Below are positions 17,669-26,065 of a stretch of DNA of 64,000 nt, piece after piece. Origin of the DNA: Pseudoalteromonas rhizosphaerae (GTDB lineage Bacteria; Pseudomonadota; Gammaproteobacteria; Enterobacterales; Alteromonadaceae); contig NZ_CABVLM010000003.1 of NCBI RefSeq assembly GCF_902498845.1, forward strand, positions 248,001 to 312,000. Direction: 5' to 3'. Position 1 is the stretch's first letter. Each line of letters begins with the position of its first letter. Below the pieces are notes generated by a model. That model made no database searches, had not been told where the DNA came from, and saw only the letters and a list, made by a program, of their open reading frames with translations. Made by a program: the position numbers and the translations under genes.

Positions 17669-18856
17669 TCAGCTGATACGGCTAAATACCTGCTCTAAAA
17701 GCTGTGTATATATTTTCTCAATTTTTAGTAAGTCATTAATAGGCACATGCTCGTTAACTTGGTGGATGGTATTATTTCGTACCCCGCATTCAATCACTTG
17801 GGTGTAATCATTGGCAAAAAACCGCCCATCAGAAGTTCCGCCACTGGTACTTAATAAAGGATAACTGCCTGTAACATTAAAAATAGCTTGTTCAACTTGA
17901 GTCAATAAACAGCGACGCGTTTGATGACTCGTATAAAAAGGCTCACACGGACGCTCCCATTCCAGACTCAGCAAAGCTTGTAAATCGTCTAACGCGAATT
18001 GAATCTCATTTTTTATATCACTGCTTTTATAACCATGGCTATAACGAATATTAAATGTCATTTCACATCGTGCTGGCACCATGTTATCGACCACATTAGC
18101 AATATTAATCCCGGTTATTTGCAAGCTCGTATGTGAACTTGGCTCGTCACGCTGCCAAGTTATGCTAGTCAAGCGCTTGATTACTTCTGCACTAAGATGA
18201 GCTGCATTGATGGTGTTTTCTGGATAAGCAACATGCCCTGCTTTGCCGTTGATCACTAACCGCGCAGAGAGTGCACCTCGACGGCCATTTTTGATTGTAT
18301 CACCAACATGCAAATGACTGGTTGGCTCGCCGACAATGCAGCCGTCAAGTTGGATGCCCTGTTGCGCTAAACGCTCGGCAATCAGTAGTGAACCATATTC
18401 CGCCTCCCCTTCTTCATCAGAGGTGATCAACCAGTAAAAAGTACCTTTTTTTGCAGCTACGTTAGCTAGTAATGCACGACTGGCACATAACATGGCGGCA
18501 ACGCCCCCTTTCATATCAGCAGCGCCTCGGCCATAAATCGCGCCATCAATAATATCACCTGAAAATGGTTCTGCTCGCCACGCCCCTCCAGATGCGGGGA
18601 CCACATCAATATGCCCCGAAAAAGCATAGCGTGGCCCATCACCAAAGCTTACTTTAGCTATTAAGTTAGTAACATTATTAAAGGTAAACTGTTCACAGTT
18701 AAAGCCAAAGTCTGTTAACTGCTTTGCTAACCAGTCTATTGCCCCGGCTTGCTGTGGCGTAACAGATTTAAATTGGATCAGCTTTTGAAGGTAACTGACC
18801 ACAGTATCAGTGTGGATTGCATCATTCGTGGTGTGAGATTGGATAGCTAAAGTCAT
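17669..18856 (-). CDS. dapE: Succinyl-diaminopimelate desuccinylase (M20 family)
   Basis: Cytoplasmic zinc enzyme of the lysine/meso-diaminopimelate pathway that hydrolyses N-succinyl-LL-DAP. At 395 residues it has all M20 ligands: GHIDVVP, GRGAADMKGG, the catalytic SDEEGEA, VGEPT and the C-terminal NNTIHQVNE. GDTIKNGRRG and STSGGTSDGRF are DapE signatures that set it apart from ArgE. I start at the ATG at 18856 (MTLAIQ) because AAGGGTG lies at ribosome-binding distance; an in-frame GTG at 18865 falls inside that site. It is a single gene here. Confidence 0.92.
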   Translation of the reverse strand: MTLAIQSHTTNDAIHTDTVVSYLQKLIQFKSVTPQQAGAIDWLAKQLTDFGFNCEQFTFNNVTNLIAKVSFGDGPRYAFSGHIDVVPASGGAWRAEPFSGDIIDGAIYGRGAADMKGGVAAMLCASRALLANVAAKKGTFYWLITSDEEGEAEYGSLLIAERLAQQGIQLDGCIVGEPTSHLHVGDTIKNGRRGALSARLVINGKAGHVAYPENTINAAHLSAEVIKRLTSITWQRDEPSSHTSLQITGINIANVVDNMVPARCEMTFNIRYSHGYKSSDIKNEIQFALDDLQALLSLEWERPCEPFYTSHQTRRCLLTQVEQAIFNVTGSYPLLSTSGGTSDGRFFANDYTQVIECGVRNNTIHQVNEHVPINDLLKIEKIYTQLLEQVFSRIS

Positions 18857-19002
18857 AATTAACACCCTTATTAAGAGAGAGTGTATTCATTACAACCTGA
18901 ATTTATGACCGCTTTATGAAACACGGATTATACTAATCGTTTTAAGTTACTGACCATTTATAGCGACAGAAAAATACAGTGATAACAAGGCAGAGATTTT
19001 GA

Positions 19003-19068
19003 CATGTAGTTGTTCTCGGCAATTGCTCCTGCATTGCTCTACCTCTTGCATCCATGCAGTCGTACATG
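19003..19068. repeat. Probable dispersed intergenic palindromic element
   Basis: The dapE-MATE gap of about 280 bp holds no gene. It contains a 66-bp segment bounded by CATGTA (19003-19008) and TACATG (19063-19068), with an inner perfect palindrome TGCAT-CC-ATGCA at 19047-19058 and two similar blocks (GGCAATTGCTC, TGCATTGCTC). From memory, similar segments recur in intergenic regions of Pseudoalteromonas and its relatives, but only one copy is in this window, so repetition is not shown here. Confidence 0.4.
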
Positions 19069-19137
19069 AAAAATTACTAACGCAGTTAGCGCTTCATTTA
19101 GCGCGCTAGAATGGTTAAATATTTAAGTCGATTGGTA

Positions 19138-20556
19138 TTAGTGTGCGCCATCTTCGATAAATGCCTCTTGGCTGACTTTAGCGATATCTTTATCATCTTT
19201 GGTCAATTTTGTTTGTTGCCAACGACCACGACAAAACCACAGATACGATAGCGATGCGACGATCACATTGGTGACAGCAAACGAGTACCAAATGCCGTGA
19301 TCGCCTAAGGGAGTGTGTTTTGACAAAATATACGCCACCGGAAACTGTACTACACATTGAGAAAACAGCGCCAACAACATCGCATTTAGCATGTTCCCTG
19401 ATGCTCTAAATGCAGCCACCACACATAATTGCACACCTATTCCGCCCCAAGTTAAGCACATTATACGAATAAACTGCGCACCTTTGGCTATCACGCCTTG
19501 ATCATCAGGGATAAAAAATGTCACTAGGTAAGGTGCAAATATATACGCAATCGCCCCTATAAAAGACAAACCACATAATCCCCAAAGAGCCGCCAGCTTG
19601 GTAATTTTCTCTGCTCGTTGCGGATTACCTGCGCCCATGTTTTGTCCGACCAAGGTCGACACAGCCATCGAGAGTCCCATAGCCGGGATCATCACCATCT
19701 GTAATATATTCGAACCAACACCATAAGAAGCAATGGTTTGAGTGCCAAAACTAGCCACTAAAAAAGACATGATTATCAAACCAAATGCACGCGCTGACAA
19801 CTCTACAGAGCCTGGTGCACCTAAAAAAAACGCTTGTTTAATATAACTATAATCAGGAATAAAACTTGATAGCTTTAGCTCAATACCATGGCGACCACGC
19901 AGAAAAATAATAATGCCAGCAATGGCTGCTAAACTTTGTGTCACCAATGTAGCCAGCGCTGCCCCCATCACCCCAAGACCTGTAAAGCTGCCATAACCAA
20001 AAATAAATAATGGATCGAGTACAAAGTTTAGCAACACGGTTACGGAAACAATGATCAGTGGCACCCTGGTTTGGCCAATACCCCGCATTAAGGCTTGAAA
20101 CATGGCATAAATAAATACAAATACCACCCCCACAAATGACACATGCATAAATTTTAAAGCATCGTTATAAACGGCATCTTCAACACCCAGTAAATGTAAA
20201 AAATAAGGCGATAGCAAATAACCGATAATTCCTAAACAAATGGCTGTCACAGTCACCATTAACACTGTTTGCGCGGCCACATGGTTTACTTTATCTTGTT
20301 GGCCAGCCCCCATATATTGCGCTGACAAAATTGCCCCCGCCATCGCAAGTCCAGAGCCAATCGCAATCACTAAAAAAGTCACCGGCATACTTACTGACAC
20401 CGCTGCAACTTGTGCCGCCCCTAAGCGACCAACCCAAAACGCATCGGTTAATTGATAGGCAGATTGTAAAATGTTGATAAGAATAATAGGAACTGCAAGT
20501 TTTAACAGTGCTTTGCTAATAGAGCCAGACAGAAAAAGATGGTTGGTTTCGTTCAT
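19138..20556 (-). CDS. MATE-family efflux transporter
   Basis: Inner-membrane multidrug/toxin extrusion protein of 472 residues with 12 predicted membrane segments in two similar halves, driven by Na+ or H+. Typical stretches are the opening LKLAVPIILINILQSAYQLTD, VGRLG, and GxG-containing MGAGQQDK and MGAGNPQRAEK repeats in the matching loops of the two halves. It belongs to the NorM/DinF side of the family; the substrate is not predictable. It is a single gene with no regulator next to it. Confidence 0.9.
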   Translation of the reverse strand: MNETNHLFLSGSISKALLKLAVPIILINILQSAYQLTDAFWVGRLGAAQVAAVSVSMPVTFLVIAIGSGLAMAGAILSAQYMGAGQQDKVNHVAAQTVLMVTVTAICLGIIGYLLSPYFLHLLGVEDAVYNDALKFMHVSFVGVVFVFIYAMFQALMRGIGQTRVPLIIVSVTVLLNFVLDPLFIFGYGSFTGLGVMGAALATLVTQSLAAIAGIIIFLRGRHGIELKLSSFIPDYSYIKQAFFLGAPGSVELSARAFGLIIMSFLVASFGTQTIASYGVGSNILQMVMIPAMGLSMAVSTLVGQNMGAGNPQRAEKITKLAALWGLCGLSFIGAIAYIFAPYLVTFFIPDDQGVIAKGAQFIRIMCLTWGGIGVQLCVVAAFRASGNMLNAMLLALFSQCVVQFPVAYILSKHTPLGDHGIWYSFAVTNVIVASLSYLWFCRGRWQQTKLTKDDKDIAKVSQEAFIEDGAH

Positions 20557-20667
20557 TGTATACCCTTGCTTTAAGCAGCAATTATAACTTATTTTCCTGA
20601 CCTATTGATGAATAGCAATAAAAAAGAGTGCACTGTCAATCGATTTTAAACGTCAATTAAGTAAACC

Positions 20668-20681
20668 TTAATCTAAATCAA
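20668..20681 (+). promoter_or_regulatory. FNR-like site upstream of ompW
   Basis: TTAATCTAAATCAA matches the FNR/Anr consensus TTGAT-N4-ATCAA at nine of ten specified positions. It lies 113 bp before the ompW start. A possible -10 (TATACC, 20700-20705) lies about 20 bp downstream, which places the site roughly where an activating FNR box would be. Oxygen control of ompW by FNR is known in enterobacteria. Confidence 0.45.
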
Positions 20682-20794
20682 ACAAACGCTGCGCCGTTTT
20701 ATACCCTGTTATAAAGCTTGATCTAGAACAGTTTTATATTTTTTTTTTGGCTGATAATAGCGTCAATTCAAAAAAGTAGTTCTCGGAGAACAGC

Positions 20795-21448
20795 ATGAAA
20801 AAACAACTTAGCGCAGCGTTACTCACCTCACTTTTAATCGCGTCTCCTTTCGCCAGTGCAAACTTAAGCGTTAATGTCGGTGCTATTAATGTTAACCCTG
20901 ACAATAGCAGCTCAGCGATCAATGAAGATCCAAGTTTAGGCTTAAAAGGTAGCTCGGATACACAACTAGGTATTACAGTTGACTATGCATTTAACGATCA
21001 GTGGGTTCTAGAATTGGTTGCTGCAACACCCTTTTCTCATGAAGTTAATGGCGCAGGTGGTTTAGCTGGCAATAAAATAGCAGATATTAAGCAATTACCG
21101 CCGTCACTAATCGCTCAGTATCACTTTTTAGAAAGCACTTCAGCATTTCGTCCGTTCGTTGGTGTGGGTATTAACTACACAGTGTTTTTTGATGAGCAAC
21201 CTTCAGCTGCACTAAAAACAGTACTGGGTACCGATAACGTTGAAGTCAAGCTTGATAATTCATTTGGTTTTGTAGCCCAAGCAGGCTTCAATTACATGCT
21301 AGATCAAAACTGGGGCGTACACGCAATGGTATCAATCATGGATATTGAAACCGATGCAACTGTGTATGCCGGTGGCAAGCAAGCCCTCACTTCAACAGTA
21401 AAAATTGACCCTGTAGTTGCCATGTTAGGGGTTAAATACGCTTTTTAA
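20795..21448 (+). CDS. ompW: Outer membrane protein OmpW
   Basis: Eight-stranded outer-membrane beta-barrel, 217 residues, that forms a hydrophobic channel. It has a cleavable signal peptide (about 1-22, ending FASA), alternating hydrophobic strands, the conserved YHFLESTSAFRPFVGVGINYT stretch and a C-terminal phenylalanine (GVKYAF) for BAM recognition. It stands alone, with a strong terminator 9 bp after the stop and an FNR-like site upstream. Confidence 0.93.
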   Translation: MKKQLSAALLTSLLIASPFASANLSVNVGAINVNPDNSSSAINEDPSLGLKGSSDTQLGITVDYAFNDQWVLELVAATPFSHEVNGAGGLAGNKIADIKQLPPSLIAQYHFLESTSAFRPFVGVGINYTVFFDEQPSAALKTVLGTDNVEVKLDNSFGFVAQAGFNYMLDQNWGVHAMVSIMDIETDATVYAGGKQALTSTVKIDPVVAMLGVKYAF

Positions 21449-21457
21449 ACATACTCT

Positions 21458-21479
21458 AAAAAGGCCTGATGGCCTTTTT
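21458..21479. terminator. Bidirectional terminator between ompW and thioesterase
   Basis: AAAAAGGCC-TGAT-GGCCTTTTT is a perfect hairpin with A and T flanks, placed between two convergent genes and able to serve both. Confidence 0.93.
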
Positions 21480-21493
21480 ATCTGTGTGTAAAA

Positions 21494-22054
21494 TCAGCTG
21501 GGAAGATTTGTTATTTTTTTCTGCTCTAACATTTCTTTCCAGTGCATAATTTCCGCTGGTAATATAGGCACAACACCGTCGAAGTTTACCGCCTCTAGCA
21601 TTTCTTCTACACTGACGACACCTCGCTTGCGCTTAAACACACCTCTTACATAGGCGATCGCATGCAAGCCACGCTCGGAATGAAATTTTTGCTCAATATA
21701 AAAATACTTATGATCCCAACCCACTAAGCGCGTGCTAATGGTGTAGCGTTGCATTGGCTTAATATCACGAATATAAGTAATGGCCGTGGCGTTAACGATA
21801 GGAAACCAACGTTTTTTCATAATCGTTTCAAGCAAGCCAACTCGCTCAGTCATCCAAGTGCGAGCTAAATCCATCATTGCTAAATAACGAGAGTTAGTAA
21901 GATGTAAATTAATATCACAATCACTTGGCAGCGCTTTGTAATCTATATCCACAGTGTCTAACAATGATTGATAATCACGGTTACGTTTGATTTTAAAAAA
22001 TAATAATAAAAGACGAAAATATAAGTTCACAATAAAGGTCTTACCAGTTAACAA
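21494..22054 (-). CDS. Hot-dog-fold acyl-CoA thioesterase-like protein
   Basis: A 186-residue protein of the 4-hydroxybenzoyl-CoA thioesterase-like/THEM6-like group. The pattern DIDYKALPSDCDINLHLTNSRYLAMMDLAR (aspartate before the N-terminal helix) and the following strand-rich part (ITYIRDIKP, YFYIEQKFHSERG) are typical. A hydrophobic N-terminus (LYFRLLLLFF) suggests membrane association. No ATG fits the N-terminus: TTG at 22054 has no evident ribosome binding site, and a GTG at 22030 (178 residues) is equally possible. The substrate is unknown. Confidence 0.75.
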   Translation of the reverse strand: MLTGKTFIVNLYFRLLLLFFKIKRNRDYQSLLDTVDIDYKALPSDCDINLHLTNSRYLAMMDLARTWMTERVGLLETIMKKRWFPIVNATAITYIRDIKPMQRYTISTRLVGWDHKYFYIEQKFHSERGLHAIAYVRGVFKRKRGVVSVEEMLEAVNFDGVVPILPAEIMHWKEMLEQKKITNLPS

Positions 22055-22138
22055 TTTTGTGAGTGTAGCATAGCGTATTGCATTGGAGAATATTCTGCTC
22101 TACTCTGAAATTCTCTGATTATAAATAATAGTAGAAAA

Positions 22139-22630
22139 ATGATGAAAAAATCAGTTTCTTATTTAAGTGTGGTATTAGCATTGATGAGTACCAGCGCGAT
22201 GGCCGACTTTAACTATCCAGGCGAAGGAAACGTACGTTATCCAACTGGGGTTGAAAAGCCGTTTCAATTTGGGTTTGCTTGGCAGCAACAAAATAGCAAG
22301 TTTACTATAGGTAAAAAAAGCTATGATATGCAATTACCTGAATCCTATTCCATTGCTATTACTTTAGCAAAAGACGAGCAACAAGTGTGGGTGCAAGAAT
22401 TTAATAATGGCTTTATTGAAGGATTCAGCTGGGAAATTGGCGAACACACAATCAAACTTGAAAAACGTCAATATAAAGGCGCGGTAAAAGGGGATTATGT
22501 TATCAGTTTAGATAACAAAGATTACTTTTTTGCCCGTAATAACATCAGTATCTTAATTAAGTTCACCGCTGAGGGTATCGATACTGTCGCTATTGACGGT
22601 GTAACCAAAGATATGGGTACTAAGCAATAG
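22139..22630 (+). CDS. Secreted protein of unknown function
   Basis: A 163-residue product with a clear signal peptide (about 1-22, ending SAMA before DFNYPG). The mature part is strand-rich and aromatic-rich, with no cysteine and no motif that I recognise, and is probably periplasmic. Two ATG codons in tandem make the start uncertain by one residue. It is divergent from the thioesterase and convergent with tyrR. Confidence 0.65.
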   Translation: MMKKSVSYLSVVLALMSTSAMADFNYPGEGNVRYPTGVEKPFQFGFAWQQQNSKFTIGKKSYDMQLPESYSIAITLAKDEQQVWVQEFNNGFIEGFSWEIGEHTIKLEKRQYKGAVKGDYVISLDNKDYFFARNNISILIKFTAEGIDTVAIDGVTKDMGTKQ

Positions 22631-22657
22631 TACCCAACACTGTTGATTTGAGTCAGT

Positions 22658-24214
22658 TTACACTTTTACCGTTTTACGATTAATGCCGTAATCACGTAGC
22701 TTATTTGCAACTGCGGTATGACTTAACCCTAAACGCTTAGCCAACTGTCTCGAACTTGGGTAAGCAGGGTACAACTTACGTAATAATGTAGCCTCAAAAC
22801 GCTTTACAGCTTGATCGAGCGAGCCCTCAAAATCAGACTCCAAGTACCCTAAATCATGGGTAAATGTAGGTAATTGTAAATGCTCAACACGCAGCTCGTT
22901 ATCATCTAATAACGAGACCGCACGGTATATCGCATTTTCTAATTGGCGGACATTGCCCGGCCAAGGATAATCTTGTAAAAACGACAAACATTCTGCAGAT
23001 AGTTCCGGAATTGCATGACCATTTTGCTGCGCATATTTTTGAATAAAATGTTCTGCAAGTGGCCCTACATCAGCTTTACGATCACGTAGTGGAGCAATTT
23101 CTAAAGTCAGTACATTGATCCGATAGTATAAATCTTCTCTAAACGTACCCTCTTGTACCATCGCGGGTAAATCTTTTTGCGTGGCGGCGATAATGCGTAC
23201 ATTTACTTTTACTTCGTTCTCATCGCCAACTTTGCGAAATGTACCATCTTGTAAAAAGCGCAGTAACTTAGTTTGAAGTTGGGTAGACATTTCACCCACT
23301 TCATCTAAAAATACCGTGCCACCATCCGCTTGCTCTAACACGCCGCGTTTTGGCGCTGCATTTTCTTCATAACCGGCATAACCAAATAATTCAGACTCAG
23401 CAACATCATCAGGCAGTGAAGCGCACGATAAAGCGATAAAAGGTTTCACAGAACGATTAGATGCATAGTGACAAGCGCGTGCCAGTAACTCTTTGCCGGT
23501 ACCGGTTTCGCCAGTGATAAGTATCGGAGCTTCAAGTTGCGCCATTTTACGCGCTTCACGAACCACACGACGCATCGCAGTGCTAAAGTTGTGAATAGTT
23601 GCAAAGCTTTCTTGACCATAACGACGAAACGCACTTACCTGCTGACCTAAACGGCTTTGTGATTTGATGTTGATCACCGCACCGGCTAATACATCACCTT
23701 CATTGCCTTGTGGTACTGCGATTGGCAAGATATCCGCGATAAAATCTTCACCAGCCACCTCAACCCGGGTTGTTTGTCCCAGTACTTCTTTGCCTTCTAA
23801 CCAACGGGTAAAGTTAAAGCCTTTCAATAGATTATTAATATTTGAACCAATAACTTCCTTTTCAGTTAACTGTAAGTCTTTACATGCGGCATCGTTGCAA
23901 AGCCTTACCCAACCTTTGGCATCAATTGAGATCACACCATCTGGTAGCGCACGCAACAATGTGTTGAGCTCATTATGCTCACGCTCAGAAGGTAAAAAAG
24001 CGGTGGTACGTACATCCTGCACACCATCAATTAATCGAATTGAGGGCATGATTTTTTGAAACTGCTCAAATTCAATCGGTGGAAAACTCACATACATACG
24101 ACAGTTAATTGAATCAACTTCAATACCTTTTAAATCAACGCGATAGTTGACTAAAATATTGAGTATTTCTTGAGCAATACCGATGCGGTCTGCACAATGG
24201 ATATCTAAACGCAT
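22658..24214 (-). CDS. tyrR: Aromatic amino acid regulator TyrR
   Basis: Transcription factor of 518 residues that responds to tyrosine, phenylalanine and tryptophan. It has an N-terminal ACT domain (MRLDIHCADRIGIAQEIL), a PAS domain (about 80-190), an AAA+ domain with Walker A GETGTGKE at 235-242, and a C-terminal helix-turn-helix (RQLAKRLGLSHTAVANKLRDYGI). The sigma-54 contact motif GAFTGA is replaced by GYAGYEENA, as in other TyrR proteins, so it acts with sigma-70. I start at the ATG at 24214, which has GAGGG upstream and matches the family N-terminus; an in-frame ATG 36 bp earlier does not. It may control hpd and fahA in this window. Confidence 0.95.
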   Translation of the reverse strand: MRLDIHCADRIGIAQEILNILVNYRVDLKGIEVDSINCRMYVSFPPIEFEQFQKIMPSIRLIDGVQDVRTTAFLPSEREHNELNTLLRALPDGVISIDAKGWVRLCNDAACKDLQLTEKEVIGSNINNLLKGFNFTRWLEGKEVLGQTTRVEVAGEDFIADILPIAVPQGNEGDVLAGAVINIKSQSRLGQQVSAFRRYGQESFATIHNFSTAMRRVVREARKMAQLEAPILITGETGTGKELLARACHYASNRSVKPFIALSCASLPDDVAESELFGYAGYEENAAPKRGVLEQADGGTVFLDEVGEMSTQLQTKLLRFLQDGTFRKVGDENEVKVNVRIIAATQKDLPAMVQEGTFREDLYYRINVLTLEIAPLRDRKADVGPLAEHFIQKYAQQNGHAIPELSAECLSFLQDYPWPGNVRQLENAIYRAVSLLDDNELRVEHLQLPTFTHDLGYLESDFEGSLDQAVKRFEATLLRKLYPAYPSSRQLAKRLGLSHTAVANKLRDYGINRKTVKV

Positions 24215-24285
24215 TTCACCCTCAAAAAGAGAAAACCTACTATGTCGCAAATAATACGCTAACTACCCATCGCTGGGTAGTCTAT

Positions 24286-24303
24286 TGTAAAGATTTTTGG
24301 ACA
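24286..24303 (+). promoter_or_regulatory. Candidate TyrR box upstream of tyrR
   Basis: TGTAAA-GATTTT-TGGACA fits the TyrR box TGTAAA-N6-TTTACA with a perfect left half and four of six bases in the right half. It lies 72-89 bp before the tyrR start on the opposite strand, consistent with autoregulation as in E. coli. It also sits just past the 3' end of bcsG. Confidence 0.5.
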
Positions 24304-24311
24304 ACCGCCGA

Positions 24312-25892
24312 CTAATTACTAGGATATCGGGTCCATTCTCCACCATCAAGTTGAATATAAGGTTCGCCTTTGATGTACATCATGACGGTATCCTGATTCT
24401 CAGCGACTTTAGTGATGCTCTGAGTATTATCAAGTAACCTGTCAATCGGTGTTGCACCAGAAAAAACATCACTTTTAACAGCATTACTTATTAGCTCTGA
24501 TAATGAAAAATAACTCATTGTCTCAGTCACTTCTCTAAGCTCACGATTTTTTACATTAGGGCCAATAAACTTAACAGCGGTTGGCACAGATACGATTGAC
24601 GGGCTTGGGATCTCTCGTAAACCTGCAAATTGTAATTTATCACCCGCTAATGCCGCACCATGCTCAGGCACAACAACTAATAATACATTGCGACCTTGGT
24701 TTTCAAGCTCATCAATAAAAAGATTAATATCATTGAATAATTGCTGTTGTCGGGTTGGGTAACTTTGCAAGCTATTCATTCGTCCACGACCTGCTAACTG
24801 ATTGCCATCATGTAAACTGATTGTATTGTAATACAGAGCCCTAGGCTGAGAGCTGTTAGGTTGTTTATCAAGCCAATCAAGCAACACTTCTTTATCTGAA
24901 TAAATTGGCTTACCATCAAAGCCATACTGCGACGGTGAAAATTCTGAGAAATCAAGTTTAGAGGCGGATACCCCGCCATACTGATTAATTAATCCAATAA
25001 AATCATCAAAATGGCCATCATGGTTCATAGCAACACTGCTGTTATAACCTAACTTAGCTAAGTTATTAAACAGGTGACATTGTTCATCGACAGGTTTAAA
25101 TAACAAGTCTTGATTTGTTTGTCCGCAGCTTGCCCTAAGTAAACGTATCGCAGCAGGACCACTATAGGAGGTGGCCGAATTAAAATCACTAAACAAAATA
25201 TCAAAGTTTTTAAACAAGTTACTTGGTTTAACACCAATTGCGTTTAGATCCGCATTAGCTAATGAACATATATTCAACACAACTACATCAAACTGTTCAC
25301 CTTGAAACGTATCAGCGAACTGTGTTTTTAATTTAGCTTGCTGCTGATAAAACATTTTTAATTGTTGCTCTGGAGTACCTGTAAGTGCAGAGGAAGTTAC
25401 ATTAACGGGCACTTGAGTGGCTACTTTATTCTTTACCACAACGGGATGGTTCGTATCAGTAATAGTTATCGGTGTCGTTGAAAACCAGTATATATACGCA
25501 AAGCCAAGCACTGTAATACTGGTATAACGTAACCACTTTGCGCTATACCAGTAAACTAAAACGAGTATAAATACGCCTAACAATAAATCAATACTTATCA
25601 TTCGAGCTGCAATTTCTAAAAAATATCCAATACTAAACTCTTGTAAGTTTGCAACTTGTTTTAATAGTCGAGAAATGGGAGGCAACCAAGAGTCATGATA
25701 CAAAAGCACTACAGCCAAAATGACTGACAGTCCATTTTTAATGCGCGTAAGTATGTGTGAGTTGATTGATAACAAAAGAAACGCAAAAAAAGCAGCATTA
25801 AATAACCAATCAAATGCAATGTCGCCTCGAAGATACAAAGCAAATTTAGCTAAAAAATATAAATTCCAAACACCTAATCCTGAAAGCTTCAC
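24312..25892 (-). CDS. bcsG: Cellulose phosphoethanolamine transferase BcsG
   Basis: Inner-membrane enzyme of 526 residues that moves phosphoethanolamine from phosphatidylethanolamine to cellulose in the periplasm. The N-terminal 140 residues hold four to five membrane segments; the rest is an alkaline-phosphatase-fold domain. The nucleophile is S244 in SATSYSGPA (equivalent to S278 of E. coli), C209 and C256 match the disulfide pair, and zinc ligands E409/H410 lie in VPEHGAAL. The start is GTG and overlaps the bcsF stop (GTGA). With BcsE and BcsF it forms the leftward arm of the cellulose locus, and it predicts that this organism makes modified cellulose. Confidence 0.95.
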   Translation of the reverse strand: MKLSGLGVWNLYFLAKFALYLRGDIAFDWLFNAAFFAFLLLSINSHILTRIKNGLSVILAVVLLYHDSWLPPISRLLKQVANLQEFSIGYFLEIAARMISIDLLLGVFILVLVYWYSAKWLRYTSITVLGFAYIYWFSTTPITITDTNHPVVVKNKVATQVPVNVTSSALTGTPEQQLKMFYQQQAKLKTQFADTFQGEQFDVVVLNICSLANADLNAIGVKPSNLFKNFDILFSDFNSATSYSGPAAIRLLRASCGQTNQDLLFKPVDEQCHLFNNLAKLGYNSSVAMNHDGHFDDFIGLINQYGGVSASKLDFSEFSPSQYGFDGKPIYSDKEVLLDWLDKQPNSSQPRALYYNTISLHDGNQLAGRGRMNSLQSYPTRQQQLFNDINLFIDELENQGRNVLLVVVPEHGAALAGDKLQFAGLREIPSPSIVSVPTAVKFIGPNVKNRELREVTETMSYFSLSELISNAVKSDVFSGATPIDRLLDNTQSITKVAENQDTVMMYIKGEPYIQLDGGEWTRYPSN

Positions 25893-26065
25893 TTGGTATC
25901 CTTTTTCTGTCTCTTGGGGGTATATGGGGTTAATAAAACATGGCGAAATGTTAGTTTACGATAGACGCGAATAAGCTTTGTTATAATCGTTTTACCAATA
26001 TTGCTAACAGCAATCCCTAGTAATAAAGCAATTATAAAAGTTATAAAAAACTGATTTAAGCTCAC
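25889..26065 (-). CDS. bcsF: Small membrane protein BcsF
   Basis: A 58-residue gene that is easily missed because it is short and starts with GTG. The GTG overlaps the bcsE stop by four bases (GTGA), with GGAGGAG just upstream as a strong ribosome binding site, and its own stop overlaps the bcsG start in the same way. The product has one hydrophobic segment (about residues 6-23) followed by a basic tail (KRQKKDTK), like BcsF of E. coli, which recruits BcsE to the membrane and links it to BcsG. Position between bcsE and bcsG is the main evidence, as sequence similarity is weak at this length. Confidence 0.88.
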   Translation of the reverse strand: MSLNQFFITFIIALLLGIAVSNIGKTIITKLIRVYRKLTFRHVLLTPYTPKRQKKDTK

